The notes below the pieces were generated by a model. The model was not told the origin of the DNA and searched no databases. It saw only the letters and a program-made list of their open reading frames with translations. Shown here one piece after another: positions 24,551 to 33,402 of a stretch of DNA of 64,000 nt; position 1 is the stretch's first letter; each line of letters opens with the position of its first letter. A program made the translations under genes and the position numbers. This stretch comes from Streptomyces endophytica (GTDB lineage: Bacteria; Actinomycetota; Actinomycetes; Streptomycetales; Streptomycetaceae). The DNA is taken from positions 6,262,001 through 6,326,000 of the forward strand of contig NZ_CP110636.1 of the NCBI RefSeq assembly GCF_026153355.1, given 5' to 3'.

Positions 24551-24686
24551 CCCGTGGGGGCGCCCCCGCCCGGACGGGGCCGGCTGGGGTGGGCTGCTGG
24601 AGCCGGACGGCGGTCCACCCCCGCTCACAAGGGCGGAGGTGGGACCTCATGCCGCAGGCCGGGTAAATATGCAGTACCGTCCCCAC

Positions 24687-25490
24687 ATGTCCCAGCCCGC
24701 TCGTACGCAGCCCTCCGACGCCCCCGACAGCAGCACTCCCGGCACCCGCCGCGCGGCCGCGCAACGGCTCAAAATGCGCCGCGAACTGTCGGCGGCGGCG
24801 ATGGAGCTGTTCGCGACCAAGGGCTACGAGGCGACGACGGTCGACGAGATCGCGGCCGCCGCGGGCGTCGCCCGGCGGACGTTCTTCCGCCACTTCCGTT
24901 CCAAGGAAGAGGCGATCTTCCCCGACCACGACGACACCCTGGTGCGCGCCGAGGCGGTCCTGGACGCCGCCCCGCCGCACGAGAACCCGCTCGACACGGT
25001 CTGCCGCGGCATCAAGGAGGTCATGCGGATGTACGCGGCCTCGCCGGCCGTGTCCGTGGCCCGCTACCGGCTGACCCGCGAGGTGCCCACCCTCCGCGAG
25101 GCCGAGATCGCCTCGGTGGCCCGCTACGAGCGGCTGTTCACCCGCTATCTGCTGGGCCACTTCGACGAGGGCGCGCACCGCGAGGGCGATGACGACCCGC
25201 TGCTGGCGGAGGTCGCCGCGTCCGCCGTGGTCACCGCGCACAACCACGTCCTGCGCCGCTGGCTGCGGGCCGGCGCGGAGGGCGACGTGGAGGCCCAGCT
25301 GGACCACGCCTTCGAGATCGTCCGGGAGACCTTCGGCGCCGGGATCGGCGCGGGCCGCACCACGACGGGCGAGCAGCCCCCGGCGTCCGTCTCCCGGGAG
25401 GGCGAGGTGCTGGTCGCGGTGGCCCGCACGGACGCCCCGCTGGAGGAGGTCATGCGCACCATCCGCAAGGCGATCAAGGACCGGAGATGA
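24687..25490 (+). CDS. TetR family regulator, probable controller of the CoA-ester genes
   Basis: 267 aa from the second ATG (24687; another at 24669). The helix-turn-helix AAAAGVARRTFFRHFRSKEE (residues ~50-70) is of the TetR type with RTFFRHF. An A/T-rich TAAATAT (24664-24670) lies just upstream as a -10 candidate, implying a short leader. Flanked by the 3-hydroxyacyl-CoA dehydrogenase and the ccr operon on the same strand, so an acyl-CoA-sensing role is inferred. Confidence 0.85.
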   Translation: MSQPARTQPSDAPDSSTPGTRRAAAQRLKMRRELSAAAMELFATKGYEATTVDEIAAAAGVARRTFFRHFRSKEEAIFPDHDDTLVRAEAVLDAAPPHENPLDTVCRGIKEVMRMYAASPAVSVARYRLTREVPTLREAEIASVARYERLFTRYLLGHFDEGAHREGDDDPLLAEVAASAVVTAHNHVLRRWLRAGAEGDVEAQLDHAFEIVRETFGAGIGAGRTTTGEQPPASVSREGEVLVAVARTDAPLEEVMRTIRKAIKDRR

Positions 25491-25539
25491 TCCGGTAACG
25501 GCCTGACGGGCCCGGCTCGCTCGTGCTATCCACTACGGC

Positions 25540-28011
25540 GTGGCGGACGCGAGCGAGGCGGGGCCGGCTCCGGCCACCCACAACACGATCAGTGGCGGGC
25601 AGGCCCGTGACGTCATCCAGGGTGGCGTCGTCCAGATCTACCCGGCGCCCGCCCCGGTCCGCTCCCTCAACGCGCTGCCGCCCCGTCCGGCCGCCCTGCT
25701 CGGCCGCGCCGGCCCGCTCGCCACGCTGCTCGCCCTGCTGAAGCCCGGCGGCCCCGCCGGGGCGCCCACCGCGATAGCCGTTACCGGCCAGGGCGGAGTG
25801 GGCAAGTCGGCCCTGATGGCGGCCGCCGCGCACGAGGCGCACAGCTGGTTCCCCGGCGGGGTGCTCTACGAGGACGCCCGGGCGCACGGCGGCGGGGAGC
25901 CGATGAGCATCGAGGAGCTGCTGGGCACCTGGCTGCGGGCGTTCGGCATCCCCGGCGACCAGCTCCAGCCGCACCGCGCCGGGCTGCTCGGCCAGTTCCG
26001 CAGCCGGCTCCGGGAGGCGGAGGAGGCACTGCTGATCCTGCTCGACGACGCCGCGCCGGACGAGCACCTCGTGCCGCTGATACCCCCCGACAGCCGCCAC
26101 CGCCTCCTGGTCACCGTCCGGACCGCCCCGGAGGACGCACGGGTCGCCGTGCTGCGGCTGGACACGCTCCGCCCGAAGGATTCCCTGGCGCTGCTGGAGG
26201 CCGCCGCCGGCGAGCCGGTCCCGCCGGCGCAGCTGGACGAGATCGCCGCGCTCTGCGGCCATCTGCCGCTGGCACTGGACGTGGTGGCCGGCCGGCTGCG
26301 GGACGGCGACGACAGCGCACAGCGCATCCTGTCCGCGTTACGCCCGCCCGGTGAGCGGCTGGCCGAACTCGACCCGGTACGGCAGGCGTTCGAGGCCTCG
26401 TACCAGGCGCTCGACGAACCGGACGCGCGGATGCTGCGCCGTCTGGGGCTGCACCCGGGCACCGAGATCGACGCCGAGTCGGCCGCCGCGCTGGCCGGGG
26501 TCTCACCGGCGGAGGCCGACCGTACGCTGCGCCGCCTGGTCAGGGCCCAGTTGCTGCGCCCCACCGGCCGTGAGGGCCGGGTCCGCTTCCACGACCTGCT
26601 GCAGCTGTTCGTCGGTGAACTGGCCTCGCAGGAGCCGGAGTCGGCGCGTGGTGCGGCGCTGGAGCGGCTGATGGCCCACTACGGCGAGCGGGCCGCCACC
26701 GCCGACGACGGCTGGTTCGACCGGGAGCGCGGGGCGCTGGCGGCGGCCCTGGCACAGGCGGTGGACCAGGGCCGGTACGAGCGGGTCGCGCCGGTGGTGG
26801 ACCACCTGGTGGCGTATCTGCTGCGGCGCACCCGCACCGTGGACGCGCTGTTCGCGCTGCGGCAGGGCGTCCTCGCGGCCCGGCACCGCGCCGACCACCA
26901 CCGGGAGGCGGAGCTGCTGCGGATGATGCGGCGCCACTACCGTGCGCTGGAGCGCTGGCCGGAGGCCCGGTCCTGCGCGGAGGCGGGCCATCTGGCGCGC
27001 ATCCGGGCCGGTGTGCGCCCGCCGGAGCTGGACGACGACCTCGGCGAGCAGGCGGCCGAGCACGATGACCACCGGGCCGCGGCGCACCACTACGGGCGGG
27101 CGGTGCGCGGCTGGGCGCTGCGGGGTGACCGGCACCGGCTGGCGGCCTCGCTGCTGGCGCGGGGGGACGCGGAGGAGCGGCTGGGGCGCGCCCGGGACGC
27201 GGCGCTGTCGTACCGCCGGGCGGTGGCGACGGCGCACGACGGGGACCTCACGGTCGTGGCGCACGCCTGGCTCAGACTGGCCGGGTGCGCGGCGTACCGG
27301 CACGACCACCGGCAGGTCCTGGAGCTGCTGCGCCGCGGGCTGGAGGTGGCGCGCAGGTCGGGGGACGTCCGGGTGACGGTCGAGGCGCTGGCGCTGCTGC
27401 TGGAGGCGGAGCAGGAGGCTGGGCGGCCGGGAGCGGCCGAGCAGCTGCTCCGGGAGGCACTCAGCGAGGCCGGGGCGCATCACCTGCCGCTGCTGCGGGA
27501 ACGCCTGCTGGCGGTCAAGTGGCCGTGGCTGAAGCTGGCCGCGGAGCCGGCGGCCGCCGCCGCGGCACCTGCGGGGACGGACCGCACCCCCCCGGAACCG
27601 CCGCCCGCCGTGCCGGGCCCGCCCGTGGAGCAGGCGGCCCGCCATGTGCGGCCGGTGCTGCTGCGGCTGCTCGCCCTGCCGTGCTGCGGGGCGCTCTGGG
27701 CGCTCGGCTGCCTGACCGTGGCGCTGGTGGAGGGCGGGTCGGTGGCTCTGTGGCCGGCGCAGCTGGCGCTGGCCGGCGGCACGGCCTGGGCGGCCCGGCG
27801 GGTCTGGCAGCGCAGCCGCGGCAGCCGGCTCGGCGACCTGGCCGCGGTCGGCCTGCACCGCTTCCACGCGGTGGGCGCGGCCGGGCTGCTGGTGGCCGGG
27901 GTCCGGGCCGGTGCGCCGGGCGGCAGTGCCGTCGCCGCGGGGCTGCTGGCCCTGCACACCGCGGCGCAGTTGTGGCCGGCCGCCCGGGATCGCCTGAGGC
28001 CCCGGGCCTGA
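25540..28011 (+). CDS. Membrane-anchored STAND (NB-ARC/AP-ATPase) protein
   Basis: 823 aa from GTG. The N-terminus carries THNTISGGQARDVIQGGVVQ (residues 13-32), a short signature I recall, unverified, at the head of other Streptomyces STAND/TPR proteins. Then the ATPase: Walker A GQGGVGKS (83-90), Walker B LILLDD (165-170), GHLPLAL (~240-246) as the GxP/GLPL motif, followed by a winged-helix region (~300-365). Residues ~380-660 are helical TPR-like repeats. Two hydrophobic segments near the C-terminus (LLALPCCGALWALGCLTVAL and ~765-800) should anchor it in the membrane. No SARP DNA-binding domain, unlike AfsR. It separates the TetR gene from ccr, an unexpected place. Signalling or defence role possible. 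Confidence 0.8.
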   Translation: MADASEAGPAPATHNTISGGQARDVIQGGVVQIYPAPAPVRSLNALPPRPAALLGRAGPLATLLALLKPGGPAGAPTAIAVTGQGGVGKSALMAAAAHEAHSWFPGGVLYEDARAHGGGEPMSIEELLGTWLRAFGIPGDQLQPHRAGLLGQFRSRLREAEEALLILLDDAAPDEHLVPLIPPDSRHRLLVTVRTAPEDARVAVLRLDTLRPKDSLALLEAAAGEPVPPAQLDEIAALCGHLPLALDVVAGRLRDGDDSAQRILSALRPPGERLAELDPVRQAFEASYQALDEPDARMLRRLGLHPGTEIDAESAAALAGVSPAEADRTLRRLVRAQLLRPTGREGRVRFHDLLQLFVGELASQEPESARGAALERLMAHYGERAATADDGWFDRERGALAAALAQAVDQGRYERVAPVVDHLVAYLLRRTRTVDALFALRQGVLAARHRADHHREAELLRMMRRHYRALERWPEARSCAEAGHLARIRAGVRPPELDDDLGEQAAEHDDHRAAAHHYGRAVRGWALRGDRHRLAASLLARGDAEERLGRARDAALSYRRAVATAHDGDLTVVAHAWLRLAGCAAYRHDHRQVLELLRRGLEVARRSGDVRVTVEALALLLEAEQEAGRPGAAEQLLREALSEAGAHHLPLLRERLLAVKWPWLKLAAEPAAAAAAPAGTDRTPPEPPPAVPGPPVEQAARHVRPVLLRLLALPCCGALWALGCLTVALVEGGSVALWPAQLALAGGTAWAARRVWQRSRGSRLGDLAAVGLHRFHAVGAAGLLVAGVRAGAPGGSAVAAGLLALHTAAQLWPAARDRLRPRA

Positions 28012-28523
28012 CCGGGGCACGACCCACCCGAACGGCCTAACCGCATCGCTGCTCACCTGCCGTGATATCGCGCATCCGGTCCGTCACCGCCATGCCCCCT
28101 ATCGGCCCATCTGCCGCTCATACGTGCCGGCCAAATGACATCTGAGAGAAATTCTTGGCACTCAGTGTCTTGTCGGTTGGCACGCGGTGTCATACGTTGA
28201 GGGTGTCCGGGCGACCGGCGGACGAGGCGATCCTCGTGCGCCGGCTGTCCCAACAGCCTTCCCCGGCTGCCGCCCGGATGCCTGCGTCACAGGCACACCG
28301 CCCGGCACCCGCCGGGCTCCGCGCTCACCAAGGCGCTGCCAGGCACCACGGCCGACGCCTCCGCGACACCGGCGGAGACGACGGCGGCGGCGCCACCCCG
28401 GCCGAACCGACGGCACCACCTCCCGCACCACCCCCGACGTTCCCTCAAGCCGTTCTCAACGAATCCCCTGACTCTCGGCTCCGCTCGACGAGCAGGGGAG
28501 GCTGCACCCGCCGGAGGCACACC
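28012..28523. other. Long leader/promoter region of the ccr operon
   Basis: 512 bp with no supported gene. It holds the paired direct repeats at 28155-28191 and a long pyrimidine/purine-skewed stretch (28290-28480), which would be a 5' leader of ~300 nt if transcription starts near the repeats. GGAGG at 28513-28517 is the ribosome binding site for ccr. Confidence 0.45.
28155..28191 (+). promoter_or_regulatory. Paired 15-bp direct repeats, two helical turns apart, upstream of ccr
   Basis: TTGGCACTCAGTGTC (28155-28169) and TTGGCACGCGGTGTC (28177-28191) agree at 13 of 15 positions and are spaced 22 bp, placing them on one DNA face. Each contains a CAC...GTG dyad. A CATACG-like -10 follows. Likely binding sites for the operon's regulator. 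Confidence 0.6.
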
Positions 28524-29861
28524 GTGAACGAGATCCTGGACGCAATCCTTGCGCCTCACACCACCAGCGCCGACTTCGCCGCGCTGACCATCCCCGAGTC
28601 CTACCGCGCGGTGACCGTGCACAAGGACGAGGCCGAGATGTTCGCCGGCCTGCCCACCAAGGAGAAGGACCCGCGCAAGTCGCTGCACGTCGACGACGTC
28701 CCGGTCCCCGAACTCGGCCCCGGCGAGGCGCTGGTGGCCGTGATGGCCTCCTCCGTCAACTACAACTCCGTCTGGACCTCGATCTTCGAGCCGCTGTCGA
28801 CCTTCGGGTTCCTGGAGCGCTACGGCAAGCTCTCCGAGCTGACCAAGCGGCACGACCTGCCCTACCACGTCATCGGCTCCGACCTGGCCGGCGTCGTGCT
28901 GCGCACCGGTCCGGGCGTCAACGCCTGGCAGCCCGGCGACGAGGTCGTGGCGCACTGCCTGTCCGTCGAGCTGGAGTCCTCCGACGGCCACAACGACACC
29001 ATGCTCGACCCCGAGCAGCGCATCTGGGGCTTCGAGACCAACTTCGGCGGCCTGGCCGAGATCGCGCTGGTCAAGTCCAACCAGCTGATGCCCAAGCCCC
29101 AGCACCTGAGCTGGGAGGAGGCGGCGGCCCCGGGCCTGGTCAACTCGACCGCGTACCGCCAGCTGGTCTCCCGCAACGGCGCCGGGATGAAGCAGGGCGA
29201 CAACGTCCTGATCTGGGGCGCCAGCGGCGGCCTCGGCAGCTACGCCACCCAGTTCGCGCTGGCCGGCGGCGCCAACCCGATCTGCGTCGTCTCCAGCCCC
29301 GAGAAGGCCGACATCTGCCGCGCCATGGGCGCCGAGGCGGTCATCGACCGCAACGCCGAGGGCTACAAGTTCTGGAAGGACGAGCGCACCCAGGACCCGA
29401 AGGAGTGGAAGCGCTTCGGCAAGCGCATCCGCGAGTTCACCGGCGGCGAGGACATCGACATCGTCTTCGAGCACCCCGGCCGCGAGACCTTCGGCGCCTC
29501 GGTCTACGTCACCCGCAAGGGCGGCACCATCACCACCTGCGCCTCCACCTCCGGCTACATGCACGAGTACGACAACCGCTACCTGTGGATGTCGCTGAAG
29601 CGCATCATCGGTTCGCACTTCGCCAACTACCGCGAGGCGTGGGAGGCCAACCGCCTGATCGCCAAGGGCAAGATCCACCCCACCCTGTCGAAGACCTACA
29701 CCCTGGAGGAGACCGGGCAGGCGGCGTACGACGTGCACCGCAACCTGCACCAGGGCAAGGTCGGCGTGCTGGCGCTCGCGCCCGAGGAGGGCATGGGCGT
29801 GCGCGACGAGGAGATGCGCGCCAAGCACCTCGACGCCATCAACCGCTTCCGGAACGTCTGA
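28524..29861 (+). CDS. ccr: Crotonyl-CoA carboxylase/reductase
   Basis: 445 aa from GTG with GGAGG upstream. A zinc-independent MDR-fold enzyme that reduces crotonyl-CoA with NADPH and CO2 to (2S)-ethylmalonyl-CoA. Visible hallmarks: the nucleotide loop IWGASGGLGSYATQFALAGG, GSDLAGVVLRTGPGVNAWQP, NFGGLAEIALVK, and SHFANYREAWEANRLI near the C-terminus, with the length (~445) characteristic of Ccr. First gene of a coupled operon ccr-ecm-lyase-MaoC-acyl-CoA dehydrogenase. Its product also feeds ethylmalonyl units to polyketide synthases. Confidence 0.95.
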   Translation: MNEILDAILAPHTTSADFAALTIPESYRAVTVHKDEAEMFAGLPTKEKDPRKSLHVDDVPVPELGPGEALVAVMASSVNYNSVWTSIFEPLSTFGFLERYGKLSELTKRHDLPYHVIGSDLAGVVLRTGPGVNAWQPGDEVVAHCLSVELESSDGHNDTMLDPEQRIWGFETNFGGLAEIALVKSNQLMPKPQHLSWEEAAAPGLVNSTAYRQLVSRNGAGMKQGDNVLIWGASGGLGSYATQFALAGGANPICVVSSPEKADICRAMGAEAVIDRNAEGYKFWKDERTQDPKEWKRFGKRIREFTGGEDIDIVFEHPGRETFGASVYVTRKGGTITTCASTSGYMHEYDNRYLWMSLKRIIGSHFANYREAWEANRLIAKGKIHPTLSKTYTLEETGQAAYDVHRNLHQGKVGVLALAPEEGMGVRDEEMRAKHLDAINRFRNV

Positions 29862-29876
29862 GGCCGGGAGGCACCC

Positions 29877-31913
29877 ATGACAGAACGTCACCCTCAGTCC
29901 CAGGGGCGCAGGGAACGGGACCGGCCGTGGCTGATGCGCACGTACGCCGGTCACTCCACGGCGGAGGCGTCGAACGAGCTGTACCGGCGCAATCTCGCCA
30001 AGGGCCAGACCGGTCTGTCGGTGGCGTTCGACCTGCCGACACAGACCGGCTACGACCCCGACCACGTCCTCGCCCGCGGCGAGGTCGGCCGGGTCGGGGT
30101 CCCGGTCTCCCACCTCGGTGACATGCGGCGGCTGTTCCAGGACATCCCCCTGGACCAGATGAACACCTCGATGACCATCAACGCCACCGCCATGTGGCTG
30201 CTGGCGCTCTACCAGGTCGTCGCGGAGGAGCAGGGCGCGGACATCACCAAGCTCCAGGGGACGACCCAGAACGACATCGTCAAGGAGTACCTGTCGCGCG
30301 GGACGCACGTCTTCCCGCCGGGGCCGAGCCTGCGGCTCACCACTGACATGATCACGTACACGGTGGCCCACATCCCCAAGTGGAACCCCATCAACATCTG
30401 CTCGTACCACCTGCAGGAGGCCGGGGCGACCCCGGTCCAGGAGATCGCGTACGCGATGAGCACGGCCATCGCCGTCCTCGACGCGGTGCGGGACTCCGGG
30501 CAGGTGCCGCCGGAGAAGTTCGGCGACGTGGTCGCCCGGATCTCCTTCTTCGTGAACGCCGGTGTCCGGTTCATCGAGGAGATGTGCAAGATGCGCGCCT
30601 TCGGCCGCATCTGGGACCACATCACCCGCGAGCGGTACGGCATCGAGAACCCCAAGCAGCGGCGCTTCCGCTACGGCGTCCAGGTCAACTCGCTCGGGCT
30701 GACCGAGGCCCAGCCGGAGAACAACGTCCAGCGGATCGTGCTGGAGATGCTGGCCGTGACGCTGTCGAAGGACGCCCGCGCCCGGGCTGTCCAACTCCCG
30801 GCCTGGAACGAGGCGTTGGGCCTCCCCCGGCCCTGGGACCAGCAGTGGTCGCTGCGCATCCAGCAGGTCCTCGCGCACGAGAGCGACCTGCTGGAGTACG
30901 AGGACATCTTCGCCGGCTCGCACGTCATCGAGGCCAAGGTGGACGCGCTGGTCACCGAGTGCCTGGCCGAGATCGAGCGGATCCAGGAGATGGGCGGCGC
31001 GATGGCCGCGGTGGAGTCCGGCTACCTCAAGTCGCAGCTGGTGTCCGCGCACGCCGAGCGGCGGGGCCGGATCGAGGCCGGCGAGGAGAAGATCGTCGGC
31101 GTGAACTGCTTCGAGTCCACCGAGCCCAACCCGCTCACCGCGGACCTCGACACCGCCATCATGACCGTCGACCCGGCCAACGAGGCACGGGTGGTGCGGG
31201 GGCTGCACGACTGGCGGGACAACCGCGAGGAGGGCCGCGCCCAGGAGGCGCTGTCGGCGCTGAAGAAGGCAGCGGCCGGCGACACCAACCTCTTCGCGGC
31301 GACCCTGGAGTGCGCACGTGCCGGTGTGACGACCGGCGAGTGGGCCTGGGCCCTGCGGGACGTCTTCGGCGAGTTCCGGGCACCCACGGGCGTCTCCAGC
31401 GCCCCGCTGGCGGTCCCGGCCGAGGAGGGCAGCCCGCTGGCCGCGGTCCGCGAGAAGGTCGCCAAGACGGCCGCCGAGCTCGGCAGCGGCAAGCTGCGGC
31501 TGCTGGTCGGCAAGCCCGGACTGGACGGGCACAGCAACGGCGCCGAGCAGATCGCCGTACGCGCCCGGGACGCCGGCTTCGAGGTGATCTACCAGGGCAT
31601 CCGGCTGACGCCGGAGCAGATCGTCTCGGCGGCGGTCGCCGAGGACGTGCACTGCGTGGGCCTGTCCATCCTGTCCGGCTCGCACACGGAGCTGGTGCCG
31701 GACGTGCTGGCCCGGCTGCGGCGGGCCGGCGTCGACGACATCCCGGTCATCGTCGGCGGCATCATTCCCTCCGCCGACGCGACCGCGCTCCGGGAGGCCG
31801 GAGTGGCGGCCGTCTTCACACCGAAGGACTTCGGTATTACGGAGATCATCGGCCGTATCGTCGACGAGATCCGGACGGCGAACCAGCTCGACCCCTTGGA
31901 GGTCCCCGCATGA
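29877..31913 (+). CDS. ecm: Coenzyme B12-dependent ethylmalonyl-CoA mutase (MeaA/Ecm)
   Basis: 678 aa. The N-terminal TIM barrel contains SVAFDLPTQTGYDPDH and NTSMTINATA; the C-terminal ~130 residues form the B12-binding domain with DGHSNG (base-off His loop), SILSGSH and VIVGG. Single-polypeptide arrangement and operon position point to ethylmalonyl-CoA to methylsuccinyl-CoA conversion rather than methylmalonyl-CoA mutase, which usually has two subunits in Streptomyces. Starts 15 bp after ccr. Often called meaA. Confidence 0.9.
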   Translation: MTERHPQSQGRRERDRPWLMRTYAGHSTAEASNELYRRNLAKGQTGLSVAFDLPTQTGYDPDHVLARGEVGRVGVPVSHLGDMRRLFQDIPLDQMNTSMTINATAMWLLALYQVVAEEQGADITKLQGTTQNDIVKEYLSRGTHVFPPGPSLRLTTDMITYTVAHIPKWNPINICSYHLQEAGATPVQEIAYAMSTAIAVLDAVRDSGQVPPEKFGDVVARISFFVNAGVRFIEEMCKMRAFGRIWDHITRERYGIENPKQRRFRYGVQVNSLGLTEAQPENNVQRIVLEMLAVTLSKDARARAVQLPAWNEALGLPRPWDQQWSLRIQQVLAHESDLLEYEDIFAGSHVIEAKVDALVTECLAEIERIQEMGGAMAAVESGYLKSQLVSAHAERRGRIEAGEEKIVGVNCFESTEPNPLTADLDTAIMTVDPANEARVVRGLHDWRDNREEGRAQEALSALKKAAAGDTNLFAATLECARAGVTTGEWAWALRDVFGEFRAPTGVSSAPLAVPAEEGSPLAAVREKVAKTAAELGSGKLRLLVGKPGLDGHSNGAEQIAVRARDAGFEVIYQGIRLTPEQIVSAAVAEDVHCVGLSILSGSHTELVPDVLARLRRAGVDDIPVIVGGIIPSADATALREAGVAAVFTPKDFGITEIIGRIVDEIRTANQLDPLEVPA

Positions 31914-32872
31914 CGGCGCTGAACCGGCAGCGGCCGAGGCGCTCCTGCCTCGCGGTACCCGGCAGCAATCCGCGCTTCCTGGAGAAGGCCCAGGGCCTGC
32001 CGGCGGACCAGGTGTTCCTGGACCTGGAGGACGCCTGCGCGCCGCTCGCCAAGGAGGGCGCCCGGCACACCGTCGTCGAGGCGCTGAACCAGGGCGACTG
32101 GACCGGCAAGACCCGGGTCGTGCGGGTCAACGACTGGACGACCCACTGGACGTACCGGGACGTCATCACGGTCGTCGAGGGCGCGGGGCCGAACCTGGAC
32201 TGCATCATGCTCCCGAAGGTCCAGGACGCCCAGCAGATCGTGGCGCTGGACCTGCTGCTGACGCAGATCGAGAAGACCATGGGCTTCGAGGTCGGCCGGA
32301 TCGGTATCGAAGCGCAGATCGAGAACGCCAAGGGCCTGGTGAACGTCGACGCGATCGCCGGCGCCTCGCCGCGGCTGGAGACCATCATCTTCGGCCCGGC
32401 CGACTTCATGGCGTCGATCAACATGAAGTCCCTGGTGGTCGGCGAGCAGCCGCCCGGCTATGGCGCGGACGCCTATCACTACATTCTGATGCGCATTCTG
32501 ATGGCCGCACGGACCTACGATTTGCAGGCAATCGACGGCCCGTACCTTCAGATCAAGAACGTGGACGGGTACCGGGAGGTCGCCGGTCGCGCCGCCGCGC
32601 TCGGCTTCGACGGCAAGTGGGTGCTGCACCCGGGCCAGGTCGAGGCCGCCAACGAGGTGTTCTCACCGTCCCAGGAGGACTACGACCACGCCGAGCTGAT
32701 CCTGGACGCCTACGAGTGGCACACCTCGGAGGCGGGCGGCAAGAAGGGATCCGCCATGCTCGGTGACGAGATGATCGACGAGGCGAGCCGGAAGATGGCG
32801 CTGGTCGTCGCCGGCAAGGGCCGGGCCGCCGGCATGATCCGTACATCCAAGTTCGAAGCTCCGGAGGCATGA
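31910..32872 (+). CDS. mcl: CoA ester lyase (L-malyl-CoA/beta-methylmalyl-CoA lyase)
   Basis: 320 aa, HpcH/HpaI-CitE family. Active-site features: RSCLAVPGSNPRFLEKA, DLEDACAP (metal Glu/Asp), IGIEAQIENAKGLVN with catalytic Glu, FGPADFMAS, and KWVLHPGQVE. Cleaves beta-methylmalyl-CoA to glyoxylate and propionyl-CoA at the end of the ethylmalonyl-CoA pathway. ATG overlaps the ecm stop (ATGA), showing translational coupling. Confidence 0.88.
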   Translation: MTALNRQRPRRSCLAVPGSNPRFLEKAQGLPADQVFLDLEDACAPLAKEGARHTVVEALNQGDWTGKTRVVRVNDWTTHWTYRDVITVVEGAGPNLDCIMLPKVQDAQQIVALDLLLTQIEKTMGFEVGRIGIEAQIENAKGLVNVDAIAGASPRLETIIFGPADFMASINMKSLVVGEQPPGYGADAYHYILMRILMAARTYDLQAIDGPYLQIKNVDGYREVAGRAAALGFDGKWVLHPGQVEAANEVFSPSQEDYDHAELILDAYEWHTSEAGGKKGSAMLGDEMIDEASRKMALVVAGKGRAAGMIRTSKFEAPEA

Positions 32873-33402
32873 GCGCGATGCAGTTCGGCCGCACCTATGA
32901 AGAGTTCACCGTCGGCGACGTGTACAAGCACTGGCCCGGGAAAACGGTCACCGAATACGACGACCACCTCTTCTGTCTGCTCACGATGAACCATCACCCG
33001 CTGCACATGGACAGCAACTACGCGGAGCAGACCACCGACTTCGGCAAGAACGTCGTGGTCGGCAATTACATCTATTCGCTGCTGCTGGGCATGTCGGTGC
33101 CGGATGTCTCCGGAAAGGCCATCGCGAATCTCGAGATCGAGTCGCTGAAGCACGTCGCGCCGACCTTCCACGGCGACACGATCTACGGCGAGACCACGGT
33201 GCTCGACAAGACGCCCTCGAAGTCGAAGTCGGACCGCGGGATCGTGTACGTGGAAACCAAGGGCTACAAGCAGGACGGCACGCTGGTCTGCATCTTCCGC
33301 CGCAAGGTCATGGTCCCCACGGCGACGTACATCAAGGAGCGCGGCGGCGAGCAGCCCGGCCGCCCCGAGCTGGCGGCCCCCGCGGCCAAGAAGGAGAAGT
33401 GA
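32869..33402 (+). CDS. mch: MaoC-like hydratase (mesaconyl-CoA hydratase)
   Basis: 177 aa hot-dog fold protein. The hydratase pattern is seen in FTVGDVYKHWPGKTVTEYDD, NHHPLHMDSNYA (catalytic Asp/His) and GNYIYSLLLGMS. Adds water to mesaconyl-C1-CoA to form beta-methylmalyl-CoA. Coupled to the lyase gene by ATGA overlap and to the next gene by GTGA overlap. The Lys-rich C-terminus is normal for the group. Confidence 0.87.
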   Translation: MSAMQFGRTYEEFTVGDVYKHWPGKTVTEYDDHLFCLLTMNHHPLHMDSNYAEQTTDFGKNVVVGNYIYSLLLGMSVPDVSGKAIANLEIESLKHVAPTFHGDTIYGETTVLDKTPSKSKSDRGIVYVETKGYKQDGTLVCIFRRKVMVPTATYIKERGGEQPGRPELAAPAAKKEK

